A stretch of 64,000 nucleotides of DNA from Croceivirga sp. (GTDB taxonomy: Bacteria > Bacteroidota > Bacteroidia > Flavobacteriales > Flavobacteriaceae), in contig JANQSA010000047.1 in the NCBI GenBank assembly GCA_028284285.1, forward strand, positions 62,001-126,000. Reading direction: 5' to 3'. Shown here piece after piece: positions 43,653 to 52,886 of this stretch; the stretch's first letter is position 1; every line of letters starts with the position of its first letter. The notes below the pieces were generated by a model. The model had not been told where the DNA came from. It saw only the letters and a list, made by a program, of their open reading frames with translations, and made no database searches. Both the position numbers and the translations under genes were made by a program.

Positions 43653-43681
43653 GTCCCACCTGTTCAAGGTGGGACTTTTTG
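43653..43681 (+). terminator. Intrinsic terminator after tRNA-His
   Basis: GTCCCACCT (43653-43661) pairs with AGGTGGGAC (43667-43675), followed by six T. Confidence 0.85.
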
Positions 43682-43736
43682 TTTCCTGAGGGTTCAAGAG
43701 TAGGGTGAGAAGCCTGTGCCGAGTGGCGTCGAGGTA

Positions 43737-43778
43737 AACCCGGCCCGCCTGCCTACTGCGGGCAGGTCTTCCACCCAA
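43737..43778 (+). repeat. Duplicate of tRNA-His 3' end split by a 23-bp palindromic element
   Basis: AACCCGG (43737-43743) and TCTTCCACCCAA (43767-43778) are identical to the contiguous 3' end of tRNA-His (43620-43638). Between them lies CCCGCCTG, 7 bases, CGGGCAGG (43744-43766), the reverse complement of the element found twice at 12973-13032. It looks like insertion of a REP-like unit into a tRNA-tail copy. Confidence 0.75.
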
Positions 43779-43827
43779 TAGGAAAGGCCCCATTTATCGA
43801 ATAGGGCTAGCAGAATAAATAAACCTC

Positions 43828-45384
43828 CTATTTTGCCATTTTATCTACGGTGACCTTATTGGGACGGTTGGCCAATTCCCAAGCGGTATGAAAAATTAAT
43901 CTTGTCCTGTTCTGGAGAAGATCATAGTTTATTTTGTCGGGAGTATCACCTGGCTGGTGATAATCCTCATGAGTTCCGTTAAAATAAAAGATGATAGGAA
44001 TGTTATTCTTGGCGAAATTGTAGTGGTCGCTTCTGTAATAAAACCGATTAGGGTCATTCTCATCATTATAAGTGTAATCCAGTTCTAACTGCGTATACTT
44101 GGTATTAACCTCCTCCGAAAGCTCATGTAATTCCGAACTTAATTTATCCGAGCCAATCAAATACACATAATTGCGATGGCCGGTTCGTTTAGGATCTATC
44201 CTTCCGATCATATCAATATTGAGATTAGCCACTGTACTTTCCAACGGGAAAACCGGGGCATAATCCGTATAGTATTTTGATCCTAATAATCCTTTTTCCT
44301 CTCCGGTAACATGTAAAAAAACTATGGTGCGCTGAGGTCCGTTTCCCGCCTCCGATGCTTTTTTAAAGGCTTCAGCAATTTCCAACATGGCTACGGTTCC
44401 GGACCCGTCGTCATCCGCTCCGTTGTTAATTCTCCCATCTGCAGTTACGCCAATATGATCGAGGTGCGATGAAATCACTACGTATTCATTGGCCTTTGTA
44501 GTACCTTTTAAAACCGCTATAACGTTTTCCGAGGCAATTTTTTCATTGGCACTTTTTATTTCCAGTTGTACCCTTGCCTCCAGGGTTTCAGCACTATTCT
44601 TTTGGGCAATCTCGGGGAATAATCCCTTTGCCGATTTTTCATTCAACAGGATTAAAAAGTCGTTGGCGTTTTCAGCAGCCAACTGCATCCTTCCACTACT
44701 GTTGGTCCTCATAAAATCAAAATAGCGCTTATATCGCCCGAAGTTGCCGGGATCGTAATACAATATTCCCCTTGCTCCCTTTTTAACCGCCAATTCTCTT
44801 TTCTTCCCCAGCGCTTCGGACATATTACTCCAAATGGATTTTTCATTGGTGCCGGATAAAACATAGGTTCCATCCTCATTCCTGGGTTCTCCTGACTTTA
44901 TAAGCACAATTTTTCCGGTAATATCCCTGGTGTAATCCGAATAGTCTTCGGTTTCAATGCCGTAACCTAAAAAGACCACTTCATCAAACTGCCCTTCAAC
45001 TTCGGAGAAGGTAATAATGTCTTCCCCTACAGGATAGCTCGTATCTCCAAAAGTTACCGTGCCCATCGGTACCTTGTCGACTTCCAAAGGGACTTCTTGA
45101 AAATAATCCCCATTACCTTTTGCGGCAGGAACCTCAAGGTTCTCATAGTATTCTTTGAGATAGGCCACCGCCTTTTTTTGCCCGGGCGCCCCGGTGTCTC
45201 TTCCTTCAAAATCATCCGAAGCATAGATATATAAATGTGTTTTTAGCTCCTCTTCGGTAATAGTGGATGCGAATACTTCAGGATTGGAAGGGGATTCTTG
45301 TGGTTCGGGTGAATCCGTAACCGACTTTTGGGAGGAATTACATGAAAAGGCGAGCGCAACAAGTATTAGGGATAATTTTTTCAT
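43828..45384 (-). CDS. M28 family metallopeptidase lipoprotein
   Basis: A 518-residue lipoprotein (lipobox AFSC, Cys15) with a Pro/Ser-rich linker, a PA-like inserted domain (about 110-260) and an M28 zinc peptidase domain. Zinc and catalytic motifs: SSHLDHIG, NGADDDGSGT, TGEEKGLLGS, LNIDMIGR and a C-terminal HQPGDT with the last His ligand. It should be an aminopeptidase acting on peptides outside the cytoplasm. It stands alone between tRNA-His and the AraC gene; collagen-derived peptides could link it to the hydroxyproline operon next door, but that is speculation. Confidence 0.9.
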   Translation of the reverse strand: MKKLSLILVALAFSCNSSQKSVTDSPEPQESPSNPEVFASTITEEELKTHLYIYASDDFEGRDTGAPGQKKAVAYLKEYYENLEVPAAKGNGDYFQEVPLEVDKVPMGTVTFGDTSYPVGEDIITFSEVEGQFDEVVFLGYGIETEDYSDYTRDITGKIVLIKSGEPRNEDGTYVLSGTNEKSIWSNMSEALGKKRELAVKKGARGILYYDPGNFGRYKRYFDFMRTNSSGRMQLAAENANDFLILLNEKSAKGLFPEIAQKNSAETLEARVQLEIKSANEKIASENVIAVLKGTTKANEYVVISSHLDHIGVTADGRINNGADDDGSGTVAMLEIAEAFKKASEAGNGPQRTIVFLHVTGEEKGLLGSKYYTDYAPVFPLESTVANLNIDMIGRIDPKRTGHRNYVYLIGSDKLSSELHELSEEVNTKYTQLELDYTYNDENDPNRFYYRSDHYNFAKNNIPIIFYFNGTHEDYHQPGDTPDKINYDLLQNRTRLIFHTAWELANRPNKVTVDKMAK

Positions 45385-45425
45385 TTTAGGACGATATTCG
45401 TATGATCAAAAATAAGGATTGCATC

Positions 45426-46277
45426 TTAGAAATTACGAGAGAGTTTATTTCGATAATTGCTGGGATTCATTTGATTGATAGCCTTGAATTGACGATTAAA
45501 ATTAGATAGGGTGTTGTAACCGGATTGGGTCGAGACCTCTAAAATGGACACTTCAGGTTGTTCTCGAAATAGTTCACAGGCGTGTTGAATTCTTATTTCT
45601 GCTAAAAATTGAAAGAATGTTTTATTGGTTCGTTGCTTAAAAAACCGACAGAAGGCATTTTTACTCATATGGATTTTATCTGCAACCTGTTCCAATTTAA
45701 TTTCAGTTTGAAAATTTTGCATGACGTAATCAAACACTATTTGCAAACGTTCTCCCTGGTTCTTATTGATTTTGAGGACGTAGGGACTTTTAACTAGGGG
45801 TACTTTGTTTACTTGCGTTAGTAATTCCAAAAGTTCAAGAAGTTTAATAAAAAGTTGAAATTTGTTTTCGTTCTTCAATTCTGCAAAAAGTCTTCTTATC
45901 ACCTGCGTCTCTTTACCCACCTTAAATCCATACGGCAAGTACTCCCAAAGCGGAAGTAAATTCTCCATTTCCTGATTTTCAAAGAAGGTATCACCAAAAG
46001 ACTTTTTGGTAAAAAAAATAGAAATCATATGGGATTCCCTATTGTCCAAAGGACTGAGGAATAAATGAGGCAAGTTGGAACCTATGGCAATAAAGTCCCC
46101 CGGTTTAAACGTAGAAATCGTATTGCCAATCACTAATTTTCCTTTGCCGGATAGTACGTAACTCAGTTGAATTTCTTCATGTTGGTGCAGTCTATCATAA
46201 AAACGGGCAGCCTTGTCAATTTGTAGAATGATATTCTCTTTAGGCTTTTTCGGAATTTTAAACGGATATACCTTCAT
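45426..46277 (-). CDS. AraC-family regulator of the hydroxyproline operon (inferred)
   Basis: A 283-residue protein with an N-terminal cupin sensor (about 25-110: HQHEEIQLSYVLSGKGKLVIG, read in parts, and FKPGDFIAIGSNLPHLF) and a C-terminal double helix-turn-helix (about 185-280: LEQVADKIHMSKNAFCRFFK and VSTQSGYNTLSNFNRQFKAINQMNPSNYR, read in parts). It is divergent from the hydroxyproline catabolic genes, 124 bases away, which suggests it is their activator with hydroxyproline or an intermediate as effector. Confidence 0.88.
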   Translation of the reverse strand: MKVYPFKIPKKPKENIILQIDKAARFYDRLHQHEEIQLSYVLSGKGKLVIGNTISTFKPGDFIAIGSNLPHLFLSPLDNRESHMISIFFTKKSFGDTFFENQEMENLLPLWEYLPYGFKVGKETQVIRRLFAELKNENKFQLFIKLLELLELLTQVNKVPLVKSPYVLKINKNQGERLQIVFDYVMQNFQTEIKLEQVADKIHMSKNAFCRFFKQRTNKTFFQFLAEIRIQHACELFREQPEVSILEVSTQSGYNTLSNFNRQFKAINQMNPSNYRNKLSRNF

Positions 46278-46336
46278 TTAGGCTTAAAAATACAATAGAA
46301 ATTGATTTATGGTTAATATAAAGGTGGTATTGGGTA

Positions 46337-46379
46337 ACTTTTAAAAGGTACAAATACAAAATCCCTAGTACTTTTAAAG
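46337..46379 (+). promoter_or_regulatory. Candidate operator and promoter of hydroxyproline operon
   Basis: ACTTTTAAA occurs at 46337 and 46370, 33 bp apart; the first lies in the perfect palindrome CTTTTAAAAG (46338-46347). TACTTTTA at 46369-46376 may be the -7 box. AraC proteins often bind direct repeats next to the promoter; binding here is inferred. Confidence 0.4.
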
Positions 46380-46400
46380 CGAAATTAAAAGATAAGTTTT

Positions 46401-47297
46401 ATGGATTGGAAAGGGGTTATGCCTGCGGTAACCACAAAATTCACTACTACTGATGAATTGGATCTTAAAATGTTCTCAACCAACCTCCAAGCACAGATGG
46501 ATGCAGGAGTGAACGCCATCATTTTAGGGGGAAGTCTTGGAGAGGCCAGCACTTTGACCAATAGTGAAAAAAAGACGCTTGTAGAGCATGCCGTTGGTTT
46601 TGTAGATGACAAAGTACCCATTGTGATGAACATTGCTGAGCGTTCAACCGGCAGTGCAATAGCTTTAGCAAAAAATGCTACGGATTGGGGGGCAAAAGGA
46701 CTTATGTTACTTCCTCCTATGCAGTACAAAGCAACGGATTACGAAGTAATTACGTATTTTAAGGAAATTGCAAAAAGCACAGATTTACCCATTATGATTT
46801 ACAACAATCCGGTGGATTATAAAATCGAAGTTACTTTGGAAATGTTCGATGACTTGCTGAAATTGGATAATATTTTAGCGGTAAAGGAGTCCACAAGGGA
46901 TATTACAAATATTACCCGCATACGAAATACATTTGGCAATCGATTGAAAATATTGTGCGGAGTAGATACCCTGGCACTGGAAAGCCTTCTGATGGGAGCA
47001 GAGGGTTGGGTAGCGGGATTGGTATGTGCCTTCCCAAAGGAGACAGTGGCAATTTATAACCTGGCAATAAGCGGCAGATGGGAAGAAGCCAAAGCGTTAT
47101 ACCGTTGGTTTTTGCCCCTGCTGGAACTTGATATTAACCCGCAGTTGGTACAAAATATAAAGTTAGCCGAAAAAGCTACGGGGTTGGGGACAGAATATGT
47201 ACGCCCTCCGCGCTTACCGTTACAGGGAGAAGAACGGGAGAGGGTTTTGCAAATAATCGAAAAAGGGATCGAAACGCGTCCGAAGCTACCAGTTTAG
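46401..47297 (+). CDS. DHDPS-family deaminase, probable pyrroline-4-hydroxy-2-carboxylate deaminase
   Basis: A 298-residue (beta/alpha)8 lyase of the dihydrodipicolinate synthase family. Schiff-base Lys162 lies in ILAVKEST and the catalytic Tyr134 in MIYNNP; GGSLGEAST replaces the usual GTTGE loop. Given its neighbours (hydroxyproline epimerase, D-amino acid oxidoreductase, aldehyde dehydrogenase) it should convert 1-pyrroline-4-hydroxy-2-carboxylate to 2-oxoglutarate semialdehyde plus ammonia. First gene of the operon; the aldehyde dehydrogenase follows after 8 bases. Confidence 0.88.
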   Translation: MDWKGVMPAVTTKFTTTDELDLKMFSTNLQAQMDAGVNAIILGGSLGEASTLTNSEKKTLVEHAVGFVDDKVPIVMNIAERSTGSAIALAKNATDWGAKGLMLLPPMQYKATDYEVITYFKEIAKSTDLPIMIYNNPVDYKIEVTLEMFDDLLKLDNILAVKESTRDITNITRIRNTFGNRLKILCGVDTLALESLLMGAEGWVAGLVCAFPKETVAIYNLAISGRWEEAKALYRWFLPLLELDINPQLVQNIKLAEKATGLGTEYVRPPRLPLQGEERERVLQIIEKGIETRPKLPV

Positions 47298-47305
47298 TAA
47301 TAATC

Positions 47306-48889
47306 ATGATCACAGGAAAAAATCTAATCGGGAATCAACACTCCGCAAGGGGAAATACCGTATTTACCACCTTCGATCCTCAGTTAAATGAGGAAAATGA
47401 GTGGAAATTCGTAGAGGCATCAGAGGAAGAAATAGATGCCGCAGTAGAATTGGCCATGGAGGCTTTTTCGGAATTTAGTACCGCATCCGGATCGGTAAAA
47501 GCAGCTTTTCTTCGCGAAATAGCTCTTCAAATTGAAGGACTCGGTGATGAACTTATCGCAGTTTACTGCAAAGAATCCGGCCTGACTGAAGGTAGAGCAA
47601 AGGGAGAACGAGGGCGTACCTGCTTTCAATTGCGAAGCTTTGCAGATTTGGTAGAGGAAGGTTCCTGGGTGAATGCCACAATTGACACGGCTCTGCCCGA
47701 TAGGGATCCTATCCCCAAACCGGATATAAGGAAAATGGCTATTCCCATTGGCCCGATTGTGGTTTTTGGGGCGAGTAATTTTCCTCTGGCCTATTCTACT
47801 GCAGGGGGGGATACGGCGAGTGCCCTTGCCGCTGGCTGCCCTGTTATCGTAAAGAGCCATCCGATGCATGCAGCCACAAGCGAACTGGTGGCTTTCGCCG
47901 TGCGTAAGGCTGCGAAACAAACCGGTATGCCCGAAGGTGTTTTCTCTCACCTGAACAGCAGTGGTATTGAAGTAGGGCAAGCACTTGTAAAACACCCTGG
48001 TATTAAAGGGGTTGGGTTCACAGGGAGTAGAATAGGAGGACGGGCGCTATTTGACATTGCCGCACAACGTCGGGAACCTATACCGGTTTTTGCCGAAATG
48101 GGAAGCATAAACCCTGTGGTATTGCTGCCGGAGGCGCTTGAAAAAAATGCTACTACCTGGGCCAGGAAATATGCCGCTTCCATTACGTTAGGAACTGGTC
48201 AGTTTTGTACCAATCCCGGATTGCTGTTGGCTATTAAAAGTGAGGAACTAAAAGAATTTATGAATGTACTATCCGAGGTATTGGAAGCAACTTCCCCCGG
48301 TTGTATGCTTCATCCCCGCATTCACGAAAAATACACGTCTCTTAAATCCGAAATGATAGCAGGAAAGGAAGTGGAAACAATAGCAGATCTCAGGGACAGG
48401 GTGGCGCCAAATTACGCACAGCAATCTGCAGTGACGGTTTCGGGAAACGTCTTCTTATCCCATCCAAAATTGCACCAGGAAGTGTTTGGTCCTTTTTCTA
48501 TGGTCGTAGTGTGTGACAATGCAGCAGAACTGGAGAGGGTAATTTCCAGTTTGGAAGGACAACTTACCGGCACGCTGATTGCCGAAAAAGACGAAATAAA
48601 GCGGTATCCCAATATTTTGCAAAATCTAAAAAATAAGGTGGGCCGATTGATTTTCAACGGGGTGCCCACGGGGGTAGAGGTTTGCCCTTCCATGCAGCAT
48701 GGCGGACCCTATCCCGCATCTACGGATAGCCGGTTTGGTGCAGTAGGAATTCATGCCATCCAACGTTGGGTGCGTCCGATGAGTTATCAAAACTGGCCCG
48801 ATGCGATGCTTCCGGAGGCTTTAAAGAATGCCAATCCTTTAGGGATTTCAAGACTGGTCAATGGAAAGTTGACCTCAGAACCTTTGTAA
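47306..48889 (+). CDS. Aldehyde dehydrogenase, probable 2-oxoglutarate semialdehyde dehydrogenase
   Basis: A 527-residue NAD(P)-dependent dehydrogenase of the long subgroup that carries 2-oxoglutarate semialdehyde dehydrogenases. FGASNFPLAY near 154-163, GFTGSRIGG near 237-245, catalytic Glu264 (EMGSINP) and Cys301 (GQFCTNPG) are present. It would oxidise 2-oxoglutarate semialdehyde to 2-oxoglutarate, the last step of hydroxyproline catabolism. The epimerase gene follows after 6 bases. Confidence 0.9.
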   Translation: MITGKNLIGNQHSARGNTVFTTFDPQLNEENEWKFVEASEEEIDAAVELAMEAFSEFSTASGSVKAAFLREIALQIEGLGDELIAVYCKESGLTEGRAKGERGRTCFQLRSFADLVEEGSWVNATIDTALPDRDPIPKPDIRKMAIPIGPIVVFGASNFPLAYSTAGGDTASALAAGCPVIVKSHPMHAATSELVAFAVRKAAKQTGMPEGVFSHLNSSGIEVGQALVKHPGIKGVGFTGSRIGGRALFDIAAQRREPIPVFAEMGSINPVVLLPEALEKNATTWARKYAASITLGTGQFCTNPGLLLAIKSEELKEFMNVLSEVLEATSPGCMLHPRIHEKYTSLKSEMIAGKEVETIADLRDRVAPNYAQQSAVTVSGNVFLSHPKLHQEVFGPFSMVVVCDNAAELERVISSLEGQLTGTLIAEKDEIKRYPNILQNLKNKVGRLIFNGVPTGVEVCPSMQHGGPYPASTDSRFGAVGIHAIQRWVRPMSYQNWPDAMLPEALKNANPLGISRLVNGKLTSEPL

Positions 48890-48895
48890 ATTTTT

Positions 48896-49909
48896 ATGCC
48901 AAAACATACATTTCAGTGTATTGATGCCCATACGTGTGGCAATCCGGTTAGATTGGTCAAAAAAGGCGGGCCGGAACTGGTAGGAAGTTCTATGCATGAG
49001 AAACGACTCCACTTTTTAAAGGAGTATGACTGGATAAGAACCGGACTGATGTTTGAGCCAAGAGGTCATGATATGATGAGTGGCAGCATCTTGTATCCGC
49101 CGCATGACCCTAAAAATGACTGCGCGGTACTATTTATAGAAACAAGTGGTTGTTTGCCCATGTGCGGGCACGGAACCATAGGTACCGTAACCATTGCCCT
49201 GGAAGAAGGCCTTCTTGAACCCAAAACCCCGGGAAAACTGCATATTGAGGCGCCTGCGGGCTTGGTCATTGCGGAGTATTACCAAAACAACATGGGAAAA
49301 GTAGAGTGGGTAGAACTTACCAATGTAAAAAGCTATTTGGCAGCAAAAGACCTGGATATAGATTGTCCCGGGTTCGGACTATTGCGTTTTGACGTAGCCT
49401 ATGGTGGAAATTTTTATGCCATTATTGAAAAACAGGCGAACTATGATGATCTTCGGGACTTTTCTGCCGGCGAATTAATCAGGCTTTCCCGGGACATACG
49501 AAGGCAGATAAACGGGAAATACCCTAATCACTTTGTACACCCTGAAAACACGTCCATCCGGGACGTTTCGCATATTCTGTGGACAGGAGCACCTTTGCAT
49601 CACGGGTCTTCCGCTCGTAATGCGGTTTTTTACGGAGACAAGGCCATTGATCGCTCTCCCTGTGGTACGGGAACATCTGCCCGTATGGCCCAGCTATTTA
49701 CCAGGGGAAGGTTGAAAGTAGGGGAAACTTTTATTCATGAAAGTATTATCGGCTCAAAATTCACCGGATATATTGAAAAGCAAACCATCCTGGGTAACGA
49801 AAAAGCAATTGTCCCTAAGATAAGAGGATGGGCTAAGATTTATGGTACAAATACCATCACTATTGACACGGAGGACGACCCGTATGCTTTAGGTTTTCAA
49901 GTAGTATGA
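48896..49909 (+). CDS. 4-hydroxyproline epimerase
   Basis: A 337-residue proline racemase-family enzyme. The two catalytic cysteines are Cys90 (PMCGHGTIG) and Cys256 (SPCGTGTSA); a Cys/Cys pair separates 4-hydroxyproline and proline epimerases from the Cys/Thr dehydratases. It turns trans-4-hydroxy-L-proline into cis-4-hydroxy-D-proline. The operon context favours hydroxyproline over proline. The D-amino acid oxidoreductase starts one base after its stop. Confidence 0.93.
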   Translation: MPKHTFQCIDAHTCGNPVRLVKKGGPELVGSSMHEKRLHFLKEYDWIRTGLMFEPRGHDMMSGSILYPPHDPKNDCAVLFIETSGCLPMCGHGTIGTVTIALEEGLLEPKTPGKLHIEAPAGLVIAEYYQNNMGKVEWVELTNVKSYLAAKDLDIDCPGFGLLRFDVAYGGNFYAIIEKQANYDDLRDFSAGELIRLSRDIRRQINGKYPNHFVHPENTSIRDVSHILWTGAPLHHGSSARNAVFYGDKAIDRSPCGTGTSARMAQLFTRGRLKVGETFIHESIIGSKFTGYIEKQTILGNEKAIVPKIRGWAKIYGTNTITIDTEDDPYALGFQVV

Positions 49910-49910
49910 G

Positions 49911-51161
49911 ATGAGAAAGAAAGTAGTGATCGTTGGGGGTGGAATTATTGGTTTGTGTTGTGCGTACTACCTGAACGAAGAAGGGCATGAGGTAGTTGTA
50001 ATTGATAAATCCAATATACAATCGGGAGCTTCTTTTGTCAATGCCGGGTATTTGGTTCCAAGCCATATTATTCCACTGGCAGCACCTGGAATGATTAACC
50101 AGGGTATCCGCTATATGTTCAATACCAGCAGTGCTTTTTACATGAAACCAAGAATGGAGCCTGATTTTTTGAAATGGGCCTGGTATTTTAAAAAATCAAG
50201 CACTGCTGCCAAAGTGAAAAAAGCCATTCCGGTGATTAAAGATATCAACCTGTTAAGTAAAGAGCTGTACTTCGCGATCAAAGCTTCCGGTGATTTAGGC
50301 GATTTCCATCTCGAAAAACAAGGGCTTTTAATGGTCTACCAAACCACCAAATATGAGGAGGCAGAAGCTAAAACAGCAGAGAGGGTCAGGGCTTTTGGGC
50401 TGGAGGTCCGCCATTTGGATTCTGAGGCAATCAAAGCATTACAACCCGATAGGGAATTACACGCTTTGGGCGCTTACCATTACTTGTGCGATGCGCATAC
50501 CACACCGGGAGAATTTATGAACGGGATGACTGCCTTTTTATCCAAAGCGGGGGTACAAATTCATCGAAATGAAACCGTAAAGAGTTTCACTGTTTTAAAT
50601 AACAGAATAACGGGAATAGTTACGGATAAAGGGAACTTTGATACTGATGAAGTAATTCTTGCAGCAGGATCCTGGTCTGCCGGGTTGGCAAAAAAACTAG
50701 CTGTACCATTGCCGCTTCAAGCAGGAAAAGGATATTGTATTGATATTGAGGAATCCACCGGGATACGCATGCCCACACTGCTCTGTGAGGCAAAGATTGC
50801 GGTTACCCCCATGAGTGGATGTACTCGTTTTGCCGGTACCATGGAGTTTTCCGGCATAAATAGTACTATACGTAGGGAACGAGTAGCGGCAATAATCAAA
50901 GGGGTAGAACAGTATTACAAAGGATTTCGTATTCCCGAGCAGTATAGAGAGCGTGCAAAATATGGGCTTCGACCGGTTTCACCGGATGGCTTACCTTATA
51001 TTGGTAGGGTGAGTACCCTAAAAAACCTATTACTGGCTACAGGTCATGCCATGATGGGTTGGAGTTTAGGCCCTGTGACCGGAAAACTGATCAGCGAGTT
51101 GGTTTCTGAAAAAAAGCTGTCTTTGGATATTTCCCCCTTTCATCCGGAACGGAAATTTTAA
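49911..51161 (+). CDS. FAD-dependent D-amino acid oxidoreductase
   Basis: A 416-residue DAO-family flavoprotein: the dinucleotide site VVIVGGGIIGLCCAYYL at the start, FVNAGYLVPSH near 42-52, and the C-terminal GLRPVSPDGLPYIGR and ATGHAMMGWSLGP motifs. In this context it should oxidise cis-4-hydroxy-D-proline to 1-pyrroline-4-hydroxy-2-carboxylate, feeding the deaminase at the operon start. It is like DadA in length and motifs. Last gene of the operon; no transporter follows. Confidence 0.92.
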   Translation: MRKKVVIVGGGIIGLCCAYYLNEEGHEVVVIDKSNIQSGASFVNAGYLVPSHIIPLAAPGMINQGIRYMFNTSSAFYMKPRMEPDFLKWAWYFKKSSTAAKVKKAIPVIKDINLLSKELYFAIKASGDLGDFHLEKQGLLMVYQTTKYEEAEAKTAERVRAFGLEVRHLDSEAIKALQPDRELHALGAYHYLCDAHTTPGEFMNGMTAFLSKAGVQIHRNETVKSFTVLNNRITGIVTDKGNFDTDEVILAAGSWSAGLAKKLAVPLPLQAGKGYCIDIEESTGIRMPTLLCEAKIAVTPMSGCTRFAGTMEFSGINSTIRRERVAAIIKGVEQYYKGFRIPEQYRERAKYGLRPVSPDGLPYIGRVSTLKNLLLATGHAMMGWSLGPVTGKLISELVSEKKLSLDISPFHPERKF

Positions 51162-51231
51162 GTTAGCGGTAAACTTTTAGGAATTTCGATATTTGGCACT
51201 GCATTTGTTTCTCCAATGTTTCGGAAGCCCT

Positions 51232-51239
51232 TAATTTTG
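51232..51239 (+). promoter_or_regulatory. -7 box directly before start codon
   Basis: TAATTTTG ends 4 bases before ATG 51244. Transcription would begin about at the start codon, so the mRNA may be leaderless. Confidence 0.5.
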
Positions 51240-51243
51240 CAAT

Positions 51244-52176
51244 ATGATCAAAAAATACTTCGTCCAATTATTCTTTTTCTTTTTCCTGGTATTTGAAGCG
51301 ACCGGCCAGGAAATAGAAAGATTTACCACCAGCGACTTTTACTTGAGGGGGAATGTCAAGAGCTGCCAGGTAATTACGGATTACGGCAAGGAAGTTTTTG
51401 AGTTTGATCAATTGGGAAGGTTATTACAGGTAACAACGGAATACAATGAGAATGACAGGGATGTTACCTCCTATAAGTATGGCAATGGGGAGCTCATTGA
51501 AAAGCGTTCGGAAAGTTATAAGGACAATGCTTTGGATGTATCCAGTTCCATGGCCTATTTCTATAGTGTGGATAGCACGGATCATAAAATGATCAAGGAA
51601 GAGATTATCTCTTATGATAAGGAGTTTTTAGAAACTCAGAGATACCATTTTGATGATAAAAACCAATTAGAGCGGATTGTAGTTTCTCATCAAAATGCAG
51701 TAGACGAGATCACTATAACAAAAGCCAGTTATAAAAACGAAGTTACCACAACCTATTTTGAGAACGGAATAATCCAGAAATCAATTCGGGAATCGGTAGG
51801 CAAGTCCACTGGAGGTAAGAGTCCAAAAATAACACTGACAAAGGTATATCTGGATGGTGAGCCAAACAAGGCCACAGAGGAACGCTATGATACCCAAAAT
51901 AAATTGGTTTCCCGGGAGATGTTTATGTATGATGCCGCTCAAACTCAATTTGTAACACAGGAAAAAAACACTTACAGTTACAGTGCGGAAGGCTTTTTGT
52001 CTAAAGAAATCATTAAACGCGGAAATGCAGTATCTGAAAAGCAGTACATCTACCAGTTTGATGATGCACCTGTGAAAAACTGGGTTAAAAAAATTACCAC
52101 ACCAGATAATACCTACACCACCAGAAAAATAGAATATTATCCTGCAGAAAGCACGTCAGAAAATCCCCCTGAATAG
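51244..52176 (+). CDS. Secreted YD-repeat-like protein, unknown function
   Basis: A 310-residue protein with a signal peptide ending near ATGQ (residue 22). The mature part is made of short beta-rich repeats with Tyr/Phe-Asp and Gly (FEFDQLGRLLQV, YHFDDKNQLERIV, YSYSAEGFLSKE, YDTQNKLVSRE) similar in style to RHS/YD or MORN-like repeats. No catalytic motif. Probably on the outer surface or in the periplasm. Confidence 0.65.
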   Translation: MIKKYFVQLFFFFFLVFEATGQEIERFTTSDFYLRGNVKSCQVITDYGKEVFEFDQLGRLLQVTTEYNENDRDVTSYKYGNGELIEKRSESYKDNALDVSSSMAYFYSVDSTDHKMIKEEIISYDKEFLETQRYHFDDKNQLERIVVSHQNAVDEITITKASYKNEVTTTYFENGIIQKSIRESVGKSTGGKSPKITLTKVYLDGEPNKATEERYDTQNKLVSREMFMYDAAQTQFVTQEKNTYSYSAEGFLSKEIIKRGNAVSEKQYIYQFDDAPVKNWVKKITTPDNTYTTRKIEYYPAESTSENPPE

Positions 52177-52179
52177 AAA

Positions 52180-52827
52180 TTAGTTCCCTAGCTTCAAAAG
52201 AATATCCGGTTGTATCTCATGACCTCCCTGGAATGTAATAACCTCGAGGGAAGTACTAAAGAGTTCATGTGCTCTTTGGATTTCGGTTTGCAGGCGTTCT
52301 TCACTCAAATAAGGATCCGTGTTTCCGTAAACCAGAAACACTTTAGTTTGGCACGCCGTCAGGAACATAAGATCATCTTTAGTAAGCTCTTTGGGGATGC
52401 CCCCGGCGTAAAGAATTAACTTTTTGCAGCAGAGTTTTTTTCGTACCAACCAACGTAAGGCAATGGAAACCCCTTGTGAAAACCCAAATACGATAGCATT
52501 TCCTTCCCTTTCAATTTCTTCTGACGCCCAAACTTTGTCCACATAATCCAAAACATTCCCGGTTTCCAGAAGCGTATCCTCTTTGGTAAGCCAACTTGCA
52601 CCTACATGTTTAAACTCCCCGTTAAGATAGTATTTGGAAGGGGCTTGTGGCGCTATAACATAGTTTTCCTTCGGGTTCAGATGCTGGAAGTATTTCAAAA
52701 AGTACCTGCTTAAATAGCCCATACCATGAAATACCATCCATACATTTTTGGTGGTGGAAGAAAGCCCATTAAGCGTCTCATATGAGTTAGTACTTAGGTA
52801 GCGTACTTTTTTGATATTATTTTCCAT
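52180..52827 (-). CDS. Alpha/beta-hydrolase (carboxylesterase/phospholipase type)
   Basis: A 215-residue alpha/beta hydrolase. The nucleophile elbow is GFSQG, the oxyanion region is WMVFHGMG, and the late His lies in QGGHEI. It resembles small acyl-protein thioesterase/carboxylesterases. Start MENNIKKVRY at 52827; an extension to 52905 would run across both divergent promoters and into the thioesterase gene. A TATTTTTG box (52839-52832) lies only 4 bases from the start. Confidence 0.85.
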   Translation of the reverse strand: MENNIKKVRYLSTNSYETLNGLSSTTKNVWMVFHGMGYLSRYFLKYFQHLNPKENYVIAPQAPSKYYLNGEFKHVGASWLTKEDTLLETGNVLDYVDKVWASEEIEREGNAIVFGFSQGVSIALRWLVRKKLCCKKLILYAGGIPKELTKDDLMFLTACQTKVFLVYGNTDPYLSEERLQTEIQRAHELFSTSLEVITFQGGHEIQPDILLKLGN

Positions 52828-52831
52828 GGCG

Positions 52832-52839
52832 CAAAAATA
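52832..52839 (-). promoter_or_regulatory. -7 box directly before esterase start
   Basis: On the minus strand TATTTTTG is followed after 4 bases by ATG 52827, again suggesting a leaderless mRNA. Confidence 0.5.
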
Positions 52840-52886
52840 ACGGTAAAAACGAGAGGCTGTAATGCGTACTTTTACCAAAAAAATTA

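Noticed and set aside
43581-43793. Open frame of 70 codons on the minus strand, ending in VRTGDLRNHNPAL
   Set aside because: It is antisense to tRNA-His, its terminator and the palindromic repeat; this peptide is a well-known false gene produced by tRNA-His.
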